Shown here in pieces: positions 1 to 7,115 of a stretch of DNA of 17,508 nt. The position numbers and the translations under genes are program-made. The notes beneath the pieces were generated by a model. It was given only the letters and a program-made list of their open reading frames with translations. It was not told the DNA's origin and made no database searches. The DNA lies in the NCBI GenBank assembly GCA_043806215.1, contig JAZDHD010000072.1:1-17508 (forward strand). Direction: 5' to 3'. The first letter of the stretch is position 1. Each line of letters opens with the position of its first letter. The DNA is from JAVHLK01 sp043806215. Its GTDB lineage: Bacteria; Desulfobacterota; Desulfomonilia; Desulfomonilales; Desulfomonilaceae.

Positions 1-330
1 AGAATTCTTCGTTGCACGACAAGAATTTCAGGGATAGTAGTACAGGGAGGTCGACGTCTTGGCGCATGCCGCAGCGCCGGCTGTAAGGACATTCCACATT
101 ACCGGCCCATCATGCAACACGTGCGGGAAACCGGGATAATCGTCGCTGCCAAGGAAGGTGTAGCCGCTTCCCATTCCCCGGTTCATCGCATGTACCACGC
201 GCCCGGATACTCCATTCGCAACGGCAGGGACATTTGCCCCACCTCTGGGCGCCATGACACGGATCTCTTCATGGTCCATTGTCCTGCTGCTTGACGGCGG
301 CGAGACCATCGGCCATTGTGAAGTCAAGGA
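1..330. other. Left-edge stretch without a supportable gene
   Basis: No reading frame here carries a family motif I recognise. The minus strand is open for 99 codons (327 to 28). The plus strand is open from base 1 to 294, with an internal ATG at 112. The two overlap, neither has a convincing ribosome binding site, and both look like chance frames in GC-rich DNA. The minus frame has plausible composition, with several Gly, Asp and aromatic residues in its second half, so a gene fragment cannot be excluded. Confidence 0.3.
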
Positions 331-360
331 GTGGAGTGGACGGCTCGGGAAAGGAGTATC

Positions 361-588
361 ATGGAAAAGGTCGATATTGCCCTATCGGAACTTACGCTCG
401 CCCAAAAGCTCGATCTCATGGAAGCTCTTTGGAGCGATCCGGCCAAACACGAGGCAGATCTGGGATCACCGGGTTGGCACGAACAAATCCTGAGAGATCG
501 GGAAGAAGCCTTGTCAGCTGGAAAGGCAACCGTTTCGGATTGGGAAGATGCTAAGGGTAGAATAAGAGGGAAGGTTTCGTGCGAGTAA
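361..588 (+). CDS. Addiction-module antitoxin (PF09720-like, Unstab_antitox)
   Basis: This 75-residue acidic protein resembles the 'putative addiction module component' antitoxins that neutralise RelE/ParE-type toxins. The family pattern is visible. An N-terminal helix is followed by an LTLAQKLDLMEALW segment (like the family's 'ERAELAEALL'). Then come GSPGWHEQIL ('SPEWHEEVL'), a stretch rich in Glu and Ala, and the closing V-x-x-W-E-D-A-K, equivalent to 'SWEEVKARL'. The start at 361 is fixed by an AAAGGAG five bases upstream; an in-frame start at 331 lacks a site. The stop overlaps the GTG of the truncated toxin frame at 579, the usual antitoxin-first, translationally coupled order. Length is normal. 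Because the partner is broken, this may be an orphan antitoxin on its way to loss, or one that protects against a related toxin elsewhere. Confidence 0.82.
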   Translation: MEKVDIALSELTLAQKLDLMEALWSDPAKHEADLGSPGWHEQILRDREEALSAGKATVSDWEDAKGRIRGKVSCE

Positions 589-635
589 GAATTCTCGACG
601 CAGCCGAGCGGCCAAGCCTCTCAGGATTCGAATAA
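579..635 (+). pseudogene. Truncated RelE/ParE-family toxin, first 18 codons only
   Basis: A GTG at 579, inside the last codons of the antitoxin, opens a frame reading MRVRILDAAERPSLSGFE before a TAA at 633. This matches the typical start of ParE/RelE toxins that pair with PF09720 antitoxins ('M-[KR]-V-R-I-L-x-x-A-E-x-x-L-x-x-G-F-x-x-Y-E'). Such toxins are usually about 95 residues, so roughly four fifths of the protein, including the catalytic or gyrase-binding part, is absent. I found no continuation in the other two plus frames before the thiolase gene. A deletion removing the 3' part is therefore more likely than a simple frameshift. The call rests on a short N-terminal match plus the overlap with the antitoxin. 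Confidence 0.66.
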
Positions 636-680
636 AGACGCGCCGCACCCATAGCAGTGGTGCCGTCTTCCGGCCCCTCA

Positions 681-710
681 TTGTGCGTTGGCCGATATCA
701 GTGCTAATAT
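681..710 (+). promoter_or_regulatory. Candidate sigma70 promoter with extended -10 for the acyl-CoA block
   Basis: TTGTGC (681-686) and TAATAT (705-710) are separated by 18 bases. The -10 is preceded by TGC, giving an extended -10 (TGnTAATAT). Transcription would start near 717 and leave a leader of about 37 bases before the thiolase ATG at 754. The position fits, directly after the toxin remnant and before the first gene of the co-oriented block. It was found by eye only. Confidence 0.42.
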
Positions 711-753
711 GGGCATCACGCACAGCGTCATGGAGAGGCTGGAGGGACACACC

Positions 754-1947
754 ATGGCAGAGAGATTCGTGATCGTGGGGGCAAAGAGGACACCGTTCGG
801 CAAGTACCTGGGCTCGCTGTCGGAAATGGAACCGTTGGACGTCGCCGTTCACGCCGGACGGGCGGCTCTCACCCATCAAGGCCCGGACCTCACCGAAAGT
901 ATCGATCAAATCTTTGTGGGGAATTGTATTCAGGCGTCGTTCGAGACCGGGTCTGTGGCGGGCCGACAGATCTCTCTTGCGCTTGGATTGAACAAGTTCA
1001 CGGTGACTCTGGACACCGCTTGCTGCTCTCCTCTGACGGCTCTGAGGACCGCGTTGTGGGGGCTGCGATTGGGAGAGATCTCAAGTGCACTCATCATAGG
1101 CGTGGAGTCCATGAGCCGGGTTCCTCACATGAGCAGGCAACTGAGAACCGGGGTTCGGGCAGGGGATGTGGTGCTGAAGGATCAGATCTTCCCGATCGGC
1201 CGGCCCGGCCATAACCCGGTTGCAGTGGACGCCTCCGACGGCGCGGCGAAGTACGGGATTTCGAGGTTGATGTTGGACACGTGGGCCATGGGGTCCCATG
1301 CCAAATGGGCCCGTGCCCAAGACGCGAAACTTTTCGCGGATGAACTCGCGCCTATGACGATCACAAGGAGGGGAGGGCGGTTCCTGTTTGCCGTGGACGA
1401 GAGTCCCCGGCCGAACGGCAATTTGGCCGCCATGCAAGAACTCCCGACCGTCTTCGGTGCCGGGACGACTACGGCCGGAAACACCCCGGGACCGAGCGAC
1501 GGGGCTGCCGCTGTGGTGATGATGACGGAAAAGAGAGCCGTGCTGCTCGGGTTGGAGATTCTTGCAACCATTGTGGATGTGACGGGGGAAACCGATATGC
1601 CGGACGGCATCTCGTGGATTCCCGCACTTACCATACGCAAGGCACTGGACCGAAACGGACTCGAACCGTATCAAATGGATCTTGTCGAGATTAACGAGGC
1701 CTTTGCCGCAATGCCGTTGGTGGGCACCAAGATCCTCGCGGACGGCGACAAATACGAATGGCACAAGCTGCTCAAGAGAACCAACGTCAACGGTGGTGCA
1801 ATAGCCGTGGGTCATCCCGTGGGAGCTTCCGGTCTCAGAATCCTGATGACCATGATGTACGAGCTTCGCCGACGCGGAGGCGGAAGGGGCGTGGCTGCAA
1901 TTTGCGGTGGTTTGGGTCAGGGAGAGGCGGTTATCGTAAAGGCTTAA
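754..1947 (+). CDS. Acetyl-CoA acyltransferase (thiolase family)
   Basis: This 397-residue thiolase probably performs the last step of beta-oxidation, the CoA-dependent cleavage of 3-ketoacyl-CoA, or the reverse condensation. It opens with the thiolase signature V-I-V-G-A-K-R-T-P-F-G. The nucleophilic Cys is expected at residue 90 in DTACCSPLTAL. Downstream are NEAFA (about 310), the GGAIAVGHPVGASG box with the catalytic His, and the C-terminal CGGLGQG with the second Cys. Length matches the family. The start at 754 has GGAGG about eight bases upstream; a GTG at 688 would add 22 residues but lacks a site. The active-site box is odd: most degradative thiolases read C-A-S-G, this one reads C-C-S-P. 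The hydratase/dehydrogenase follows 55 bases later on the same strand, so one transcript is likely. Biosynthetic versus degradative use cannot be settled here; the neighbours favour degradation. Confidence 0.93.
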   Translation: MAERFVIVGAKRTPFGKYLGSLSEMEPLDVAVHAGRAALTHQGPDLTESIDQIFVGNCIQASFETGSVAGRQISLALGLNKFTVTLDTACCSPLTALRTALWGLRLGEISSALIIGVESMSRVPHMSRQLRTGVRAGDVVLKDQIFPIGRPGHNPVAVDASDGAAKYGISRLMLDTWAMGSHAKWARAQDAKLFADELAPMTITRRGGRFLFAVDESPRPNGNLAAMQELPTVFGAGTTTAGNTPGPSDGAAAVVMMTEKRAVLLGLEILATIVDVTGETDMPDGISWIPALTIRKALDRNGLEPYQMDLVEINEAFAAMPLVGTKILADGDKYEWHKLLKRTNVNGGAIAVGHPVGASGLRILMTMMYELRRRGGGRGVAAICGGLGQGEAVIVKA

Positions 1948-2002
1948 CGTAGCTCAGTGAACGGTGACCGGCAAGCGGTTGCGTGGTACGGAGGGAGGAG
2001 TC

Positions 2003-4102
2003 ATGCCGGAAGTCACATATACTTTGGAGGCCGATACGGGCACGGCCTTCATGGCGATCGACACGGAGGGCCCGGTCAATAGTGTCGGGCGCCGGTTCAT
2101 GATGGATTTTGAGAGAGCCATGGACGAGGCGGTCCGGGATGAGCCGCGAGGTCTGATACTGGTGTCGGGGAAGAAACGGAGTTTCCTTGACGGAATAAAT
2201 CTCAAGGAATTACTGTCGTGCGAAACACCTCAAGTCGTGCGTCTTTTCACGGCACGCCGGCATGGGGTATCGGCGTCCCCGGCAAAGGCGCGTTTTCCCG
2301 TAGTTGCGCTCCTTGACGGCCAAACTGCGCTTGGCGGCGGATTCGAGCTTCTCTTGTGGGCCTGCGATCACGTGTTCACCACGCCGACCTCCCGGATGGG
2401 GTTTCCCGAAACCAGTCTGGGATTGTTCCCCTGCGGAGGGGGAACTCAAACGCTGCCGCGCGTGGTGGGTTTGGAATCGGCACTGGACATGATACTCAAC
2501 GCGCGCGTCGGTGCCCCGAAGCGTTTGGACAACCCCGATGTCTTTACGATTTGTCCGAGTGAGGATCTCAGACCGCGGGCCCTCAAATGGATCGAGGACC
2601 ACCAGGGGACGGTGAATCGCAACTACGATCCGGAGTATCGGGGACCGCATCCTCTCTCGGATGAAGAGAAGCGGAGGGTGCTCGATGAGGCCCGGTCGCG
2701 GTTCACGGTCAGCCCGTACCGCCCTTATCACAAGGCGGCTATTGACGCCGTGGAAGCAGGTCTCACACTTCCCTTCGACGAAGCAACGGCAAACGAGACC
2801 GATCTCTTTGTGCCGCTCGTGTTTAATGACCATACCCGGAACAAGATCGATCTGTTCTATTTGACCACGGGCATCGGACCCAAGCTCGTCAAGCTCGATG
2901 CTGAAAACACGATGGAAGTTAAACGCATTGCCGTGATCGGCGCAGGACTCATGGGGCAGGGAATTGCACAGATTGCAGTGGATCGGGGAATCGAGACGAC
3001 CGTGCTCGACATCAACGAGGAGACGGCCCGGGCTTCCGTTAAAACCATAGAGCGGACTCTCGACGCTCTCGTCTCGCGGGGCAAGTGGCCGGAGCATCGT
3101 AAAGCACAAGCAATGTCCCGGATTCACACGGCCACAACGTACTCGGATCTCGAAGGCATCCCCCTTGTCATCGAATGCGTCTTCGAAGAGCTTGACCTCA
3201 AGCAACAGGTCTTGGCCGGCATCCAGCAGGTCAATCCGGACGCTGTCTTTGCGTCGAATACCAGCACAATCCCCATGGCGAAGATATCCCAGGGGGCATC
3301 GAGGCCCGAGAATGTCGTCGGAATGCACTTCTTCTCGCCTGTGCCGCTCATGCCCTTATTGGAGGTGGTTAGAGGCGGAGCGACAAGCGCGGATGCGGTT
3401 TCCGTTGCCGTCTCGGCGGGCCGGGCCCTGGGAAAGACCGTCATCATTGTCGGAGACGGTCCGGGGTTCTATACCAGCCGTACCTTTGGAAGCTACGTAT
3501 TGAACGGAATCCGTTTGGTTGAACTGGGGATGTCTCCATGGGATGTGGATATGACCGCGTTGCGCGCGGGGTTCGCTCAGGGGCCTTTACATATCTACGG
3601 CACGACGGGAGGCAATGTGATCTACCATGCTGCCGGACTCCTGGCCGAGGCGTTTCCCGATCGGATCGGTTTGCCGGAGAGCCTGATACGGCTCCACGAA
3701 GCGGGATACGTGGGGGCAGGCCATCCCTGTTTCTATCTTGACAACATCATGATGACTCGCGACGAGTCGGTTCTCCGACACCTGTCCACGGTTGAGGGCC
3801 TTCCATCACCGACTCCCGCGGAAGCGGAGGACATACTCCTTCTGGGAATGGTCAACGAAGCGTTCTGGTGCCTGAGCGACGGAATACTCCATGACTACTA
3901 CGGCATGGAGTTGGGTGCCGTGCTGGGCATCGGTTTTCCCGACTGCCTTCATGGGCCGGCCAGGTATGCAAGTCGCCGAGGTATTGGCGCCATTAAGGCG
4001 AGGTTGGAAGAACTCGGAGAGAAGTTCGCCATGCCGGCTCTTACTCCGGCCCCGGAATTCGAGTTCCTTGCCGCGTGCGGACTCGATTCGTCGTTGATCT
4101 GA
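2003..4102 (+). CDS. Fused enoyl-CoA hydratase / 3-hydroxyacyl-CoA dehydrogenase (FadB/FadJ-like)
   Basis: This 699-residue cytoplasmic bifunctional enzyme would hydrate enoyl-CoA and then oxidise the L-3-hydroxyacyl-CoA with NAD+. Residues about 1-270 are a crotonase domain. The oxyanion-hole region is near G-I-N-L, and both catalytic glutamates are present, E115 in GGGFELLLW and E136 in FPETSLGL. Residues about 308-500 are the dehydrogenase, with Rossmann motif GAGLMGQG (313-320), SNTSTIP, and the catalytic His at 442 in GMHFFSP. The C-terminal dimerisation domain begins with GDGPGFYTSR and runs to the end. Domain order and size match FadB/FadJ. GGGAGGAG five bases upstream fixes the start at 2003; a GTG at 1964 has no site. 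It shares direction with the thiolase upstream but is separate from it, as in the two-subunit trifunctional complex. This subunit would be the alpha partner. Confidence 0.94.
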   Translation: MPEVTYTLEADTGTAFMAIDTEGPVNSVGRRFMMDFERAMDEAVRDEPRGLILVSGKKRSFLDGINLKELLSCETPQVVRLFTARRHGVSASPAKARFPVVALLDGQTALGGGFELLLWACDHVFTTPTSRMGFPETSLGLFPCGGGTQTLPRVVGLESALDMILNARVGAPKRLDNPDVFTICPSEDLRPRALKWIEDHQGTVNRNYDPEYRGPHPLSDEEKRRVLDEARSRFTVSPYRPYHKAAIDAVEAGLTLPFDEATANETDLFVPLVFNDHTRNKIDLFYLTTGIGPKLVKLDAENTMEVKRIAVIGAGLMGQGIAQIAVDRGIETTVLDINEETARASVKTIERTLDALVSRGKWPEHRKAQAMSRIHTATTYSDLEGIPLVIECVFEELDLKQQVLAGIQQVNPDAVFASNTSTIPMAKISQGASRPENVVGMHFFSPVPLMPLLEVVRGGATSADAVSVAVSAGRALGKTVIIVGDGPGFYTSRTFGSYVLNGIRLVELGMSPWDVDMTALRAGFAQGPLHIYGTTGGNVIYHAAGLLAEAFPDRIGLPESLIRLHEAGYVGAGHPCFYLDNIMMTRDESVLRHLSTVEGLPSPTPAEAEDILLLGMVNEAFWCLSDGILHDYYGMELGAVLGIGFPDCLHGPARYASRRGIGAIKARLEELGEKFAMPALTPAPEFEFLAACGLDSSLI

Positions 4103-4146
4103 CGGCACACTCATGGCTTGCGGCTGTCGACAAGCCACAACGAATG

Positions 4147-4302
4147 ATGTAAGTCCTCGGTATTCGGGGTCCCTCCGGGGCTTCGCCTCGGAGATTGGGT
4201 ACGAAGAGCGCACAATGCGGAATATTTGGGGGGGGAGACCATCTCCCCCCCAAGCCCCCCCATCGATTACCCGACCGGGGTCACATGTCGGAGGACTTAC
4301 AT
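4147..4302. repeat. MITE-like element with 12-base terminal inverted repeats and internal hairpins
   Basis: ATGTAAGTCCTC (4147-4158) is repeated in exact inverse as GAGGACTTACAT (4291-4302), bounding about 156 non-coding bases. Inside are a hairpin at 4173-4193 (CTCCGGGGC and GCCTCGGAG around TTC, one mismatch) and a second at 4226-4253 (TT, eight G, AGA; then TCT, seven C, AA, around CCA). The hairpins have no U-run, so they are not classic terminators. The end repeats suggest a small non-autonomous mobile element or REP-type palindrome that landed between the dehydrogenase and racemase genes. No target-site duplication is obvious at the ends. Confidence 0.5.
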
Positions 4303-4368
4303 ATGACGATCATTGTGTCTGCGAAACCACGACTAATCATGAAAGTTCTTACATAGGGGGTTTGCAAC

Positions 4369-5520
4369 ATGTCCAAGGCACTTGACGGCTTCAAAGTACT
4401 CGACCTGAGCATGAACTTGCCGGGTCCATACATGACATGGTTCCTGGCCCAACTGGGAGCCGAGGTGGTGAAGGTGGAGAATCCGGACGGCGGCGATTAT
4501 GCTCGAGCCCTCGGAGGCAACTCGGGATCTCCCTTTTTTGCGACGGTCAACCGGAACAAGAAGAGCGCGGCAATCAACCTGAAGCATCCGGAGGGTCGTC
4601 GGATAGTCCTCGATCTACTTGCCGACTTCGATATTCTCGTCGAGGGATTCAGGCCCGGAACCATGGAGCGTTTGGGGCTGGGCTACGAGACCCTCGCCGC
4701 GCTCAACCCCCGCCTCATCTATGTGTCCATAACCGGTTACGGCCACGACGGCCCCTACCGGGATCGTGCCGGCCACGACCTCAATTACCTCTCCCTCGCC
4801 GGCATTATCGGAATGACGGGAACCAGAGACGGCCGTCCGGGTATGTGCGGCGTTCAAGTAGCGGATTTGGCAGGCGGCAGCTACTTGGCTCTTTCGGGAC
4901 TGCTCGCCGCCATCATTCAACGCGAAAGGACCGGCCGTGGGCAATTCATCGATGCAGCCATGTTTGACGGATCACTGTCCCTCGCGGCCTTGGTCTTTGC
5001 AGGGGTCGAGGCGGGATTGGAGGTTCCCGAGCCGGGTAAGATGCTCCTGAACGGAGCATTTCCCTGCTACGGATTGTACCGGACCAAGGACGGACGTTAC
5101 ATGTCGCTTGGTGCATTGGAGCAGAAGTTCTGGAGCAACTTCTGCTCGGTTATCGGAAGAGAAGATCTGTTTGGAGGGCAATACGGGGGACCTGAAGTCA
5201 CGGCAGAGTTGGATGAGATCTTCTCGACAAGAACGAGAGACGAATGGACGGAATTGATGGGGACGACCGACGCGTGCTGCGAACCGGTGATGAGCCTGGA
5301 TGAGGCGTCCCGTTCGTCCCTGGCGGAGGCAAGGGGGATGGTCAACACCACGGAACGTGGAGGACGCGTCCTGGGGTTTCCGCTCAGAATGTCCGATTCT
5401 CCTCGATCGGCAGATGAACCCGCTCCTGAACTGGGAGAACACACCGAGGAAGTTCTTTCCCGGTTGGGACTTACCACGGAGCAGATGGAATCACTCCGTT
5501 CACAAAAGGTAATCTTATGA
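4369..5520 (+). CDS. Alpha-methylacyl-CoA racemase-like CaiB/BaiF (class III CoA-transferase fold) protein
   Basis: This 383-residue protein has the class III CoA-transferase fold. The opening G-F-K-V-L-D-L-S, the LGAEVVKVENP box and the NRNKKSAAINLK segment are family hallmarks. The three racemase residues are present: H136 in AGHDLNYL, D166 in VADLAGG, and E251 in GALEQKF. These correspond to H126, D156 and E241 of the mycobacterial racemase MCR, with a constant offset of ten. Formyl-CoA-transferase-type relatives normally lack that His/Glu pair, so racemisation of 2-methylacyl-CoA is more likely than CoA transfer. Its location after thiolase and hydratase/dehydrogenase genes suggests it epimerises methyl-branched acyl-CoA so that beta-oxidation can proceed. 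A 266-base gap holding a palindromic element separates it from the upstream gene, so it may have its own promoter. The Shine-Dalgarno candidate is the AGGGGG about nine bases before the ATG. Confidence 0.88.
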   Translation: MSKALDGFKVLDLSMNLPGPYMTWFLAQLGAEVVKVENPDGGDYARALGGNSGSPFFATVNRNKKSAAINLKHPEGRRIVLDLLADFDILVEGFRPGTMERLGLGYETLAALNPRLIYVSITGYGHDGPYRDRAGHDLNYLSLAGIIGMTGTRDGRPGMCGVQVADLAGGSYLALSGLLAAIIQRERTGRGQFIDAAMFDGSLSLAALVFAGVEAGLEVPEPGKMLLNGAFPCYGLYRTKDGRYMSLGALEQKFWSNFCSVIGREDLFGGQYGGPEVTAELDEIFSTRTRDEWTELMGTTDACCEPVMSLDEASRSSLAEARGMVNTTERGGRVLGFPLRMSDSPRSADEPAPELGEHTEEVLSRLGLTTEQMESLRSQKVIL

Positions 5521-5539
5521 GTAAATGTGCCCGTGGGGG

Positions 5540-5568
5540 TTCAAATTTTTCGTTCACCGGGCAATAAT
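5540..5568 (+). promoter_or_regulatory. Candidate sigma70 promoter for the PilZ-like gene
   Basis: TTCAAA (5540-5545) and AATAAT (5563-5568) are spaced by 17 bases, matching four and five of the six consensus positions. It lies in the gap between the racemase stop and the PilZ-like start and would leave a leader of about 120 bases. It overlaps an imperfect inverted repeat (TGCCCGTG at 5528 and CACCGGGCA at 5555), which could be an operator or just the end of the racemase transcript. Found by eye only. Confidence 0.33.
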
Positions 5569-5696
5569 GGGAGTAGGTCTCAGGGGAGGAGCTTCGCGGT
5601 AAACGGCCTGAAACAACTTGACCTCATGTGGTTCCCATGAACGCGCCCCGGCATAAGGCCGGCCGTGCGACGCAACACCAGAGAAAGGAGTGCGCA

Positions 5697-6239
5697 ATGG
5701 ATTACAAGAGCATCAACGGAACGGTCTATTCTCGGTATGCCTCGTCTCCGCCGGTCATCAATTCGGAGCTTGCCTCGGAATACGGCATCCGGGTTCCCTG
5801 CAACATCGAACCCGGTCAATATTCCGGATTCACGGAAGGCCGGAACATGAAGCTCCGAATGGTTTTTGCCGACGGCAAGAAGAGAATGACATGTCACGGT
5901 CGCATCGACTGGGTCGAGAGGGATCAGGATACAGGCCAGTGCATGGTAGGGTTCGGTAACCTCTCCTTGACGGAGGAAGAGTTCCGCGTGTTGGAGCATC
6001 ACTTCACCGACACGGCGCCGGCGCCTCTCGAGTTGGCGAAGTCCGTCAGAGAAAAAGGCCGTGGGGCCGAATCCGTGGTGGGAACCGAGACCGCACGGGA
6101 GATCTTGAGACTGAAAGCCGTCAGCTTTCCCGTAAGCGTCATAGAGGCCATCGATGAACACCGTGGGAGCATTGCATTCTCCGAGTATGTCACCAGGGCT
6201 GTGAAGGCATATATAAAAAGCGCGGATGCCGGTCGTTAG
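5697..6239 (+). CDS. Degenerate PilZ-like domain protein with ribbon-helix-helix-like C-terminus
   Basis: This 180-residue soluble protein seems to join two modules. Residues about 30-103 resemble the second half of a PilZ barrel. A strand with L-R-M-V-F is followed by CHGRIDWVERD (the usual 'grVvWv') and then CMVGFGNLSLTEEEF, the family's 'GieF.nls.eel'. I cannot find the c-di-GMP-binding RxxxR or D/NxSxxG motifs, so nucleotide binding is doubtful. After a charged linker, residues about 138-175 (V-S-F-P-V-S-V-I-E-A-I-D, then S-E-Y-V-T-R-A-V-K-A-Y-I) match the strand-helix-helix spacing of CopG-type ribbon-helix-helix DNA-binding proteins. The start has AGAAAGGAG six bases upstream. The gene ends 16 bases before the convergent thioesterase. 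Function is unknown. A transcription factor or a PilZ adaptor are the obvious options. Confidence 0.62.
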   Translation: MDYKSINGTVYSRYASSPPVINSELASEYGIRVPCNIEPGQYSGFTEGRNMKLRMVFADGKKRMTCHGRIDWVERDQDTGQCMVGFGNLSLTEEEFRVLEHHFTDTAPAPLELAKSVREKGRGAESVVGTETAREILRLKAVSFPVSVIEAIDEHRGSIAFSEYVTRAVKAYIKSADAGR

Positions 6240-6255
6240 GCCGCACGCCGGGCTG

Positions 6256-6747
6256 TTATCCTTGTTGCCGCGAGGCCCGTTCCCCGGCCTTCTCCGCCAG
6301 TCTCACTTGGCTCCTCTTTTTGGCCTCTCTGTTGCGGCGGATCTCCTCGTCGGTCTCCAGGATTAACGGTGCTACCGGTACCGGAGTACCGTTCTTGTCC
6401 AGAGCCACGTAAGTGAGATATGCCGAGGCGGTGTGCCGTATTTCTCCGGTGAAGAGGTTCTCGGCTTCCACGCGTACCCCCACCTCCATCGACGTTCTCC
6501 CCACCATGTTCAGGCTTGCCCTGACGATGAGGAGATCGCCGATGAATACCGGACTGTGAAAATCCAGTCTGTCGATGGACGCGGTAACCGCATTGCCCCG
6601 CGCGTGACGGATTGCCACGACCCCGGCACACGTGTCCACGTGTTTCATTATGACGCCGCCGTGGACATTTCCGGCCGGGTTCGCGTCCTCGGGGAGCATC
6701 TGGTGAACGATTGTGGCGCTTGTTTCACTGACTTTCTTGCCTTCCAT
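6256..6747 (-). CDS. Acyl-CoA thioesterase (hotdog fold, YciA/BACH type)
   Basis: This 163-residue hotdog-fold enzyme is predicted to hydrolyse acyl-CoA to free acid and CoA in the cytoplasm. The active-site pattern is present: N23 in DANPAGNVHGG, the GG pair at 30-31, and D38 in KHVD. Next are TASIDRLDFHSPVFIGDLL and the central strand of the second half (S-M-E-V-G-V-R-V-E-A-E). This layout is that of YciA and the acyl-CoA hydrolase (BACH) family. A charged tail of about 45 residues follows, rich in Arg, Lys and Glu, longer than YciA's. A purine-rich GGCGAGGAAC precedes the ATG. It is the only minus-strand gene in this part and converges on the PilZ-like gene. Given the acyl-CoA block nearby, release of CoA from stalled intermediates is a plausible role, but it is transcribed separately. 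Confidence 0.9.
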   Translation of the reverse strand: MEGKKVSETSATIVHQMLPEDANPAGNVHGGVIMKHVDTCAGVVAIRHARGNAVTASIDRLDFHSPVFIGDLLIVRASLNMVGRTSMEVGVRVEAENLFTGEIRHTASAYLTYVALDKNGTPVPVAPLILETDEEIRRNREAKKRSQVRLAEKAGERASRQQG

Positions 6748-6914
6748 GTTCCTCGCCTTTCAAAGCGGTGGGGCGGGCCGCACCCGCGGTTTCCCCGGAG
6801 AAGACCGGGGTCCGGCACCGATTCATGGCCGCGGTGCGCATCGTCTGCATCCAGCGGGCTTTTATTTTTCCGACAAAATGACTAATGTTTAGGTGGAAAG
6901 TACGGAGGAGAACC

Positions 6915-7076
6915 ATGACCCTGGACCATAATTGCGGAGCGTGTTCACAAGCCGGCGGATGCACGTCACGAAAAACTGAAGAAAAGAACGTGGAAGAAAT
7001 CAGTGCGGCACCGTATCTCATTTTCTGCGCAGTCATCATCGTTGTTGCCAGTGTCGTAGTCAGATGGCTGTTCTAG
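6915..7076 (+). CDS. Small Cys-rich single-pass membrane protein (53 aa)
   Basis: I do not recognise this protein. It begins M-T-L-D-H-N and carries a tight cysteine cluster, CGACSQAGGC (Cys at 7, 10 and 16), that could bind an iron-sulfur cluster or metal. A charged linker (R-K-T-E-E-K-N-V-E-E) follows, then one hydrophobic helix, Y-L-I-F-C-A-V-I-I-V-V-A-S-V-V-V, ending in R-W-L-F. It is likely anchored by the C-terminal helix with the cysteines on one face of the membrane. ACGGAGGAG four bases before the ATG is a strong ribosome site, better than that of the in-frame start at 6885, and argues that the gene is real. A role in electron transfer or metal handling is only a guess. It stands alone, with the thioesterase reading away from it. 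Confidence 0.62.
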   Translation: MTLDHNCGACSQAGGCTSRKTEEKNVEEISAAPYLIFCAVIIVVASVVVRWLF

Positions 7077-7115
7077 TACTCTGTGGCACAAGTTCGGTTA
7101 AGTAGTTTTCGCGCT

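Noticed and set aside
688..753. Upstream GTG start for the thiolase, adding 22 residues
   Set aside because: It has no ribosome site, overlaps the candidate promoter, and the added residues are not part of the thiolase fold. The ATG at 754 has GGAGG at good distance.
1081..1815. 244-codon minus-strand open frame
   Set aside because: It lies fully inside the thiolase gene, has no recognisable motif, and reflects GC-rich codon bias of the plus strand.
2210..3328. 372-codon minus-strand open frame
   Set aside because: It is antisense to the hydratase/dehydrogenase gene, whose catalytic residues are all present. Its translation has irregular composition and no family pattern.
4226..4253. G-run/C-run hairpin as an intrinsic terminator for the dehydrogenase gene
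   Set aside because: No U-rich stretch follows on either strand, and it lies inside a larger inverted-repeat structure that explains it better.
5580..6161. 193-codon minus-strand frame
   Set aside because: It is antisense to the PilZ-like gene, which has a good ribosome site and recognisable motifs, and shows no features of its own.
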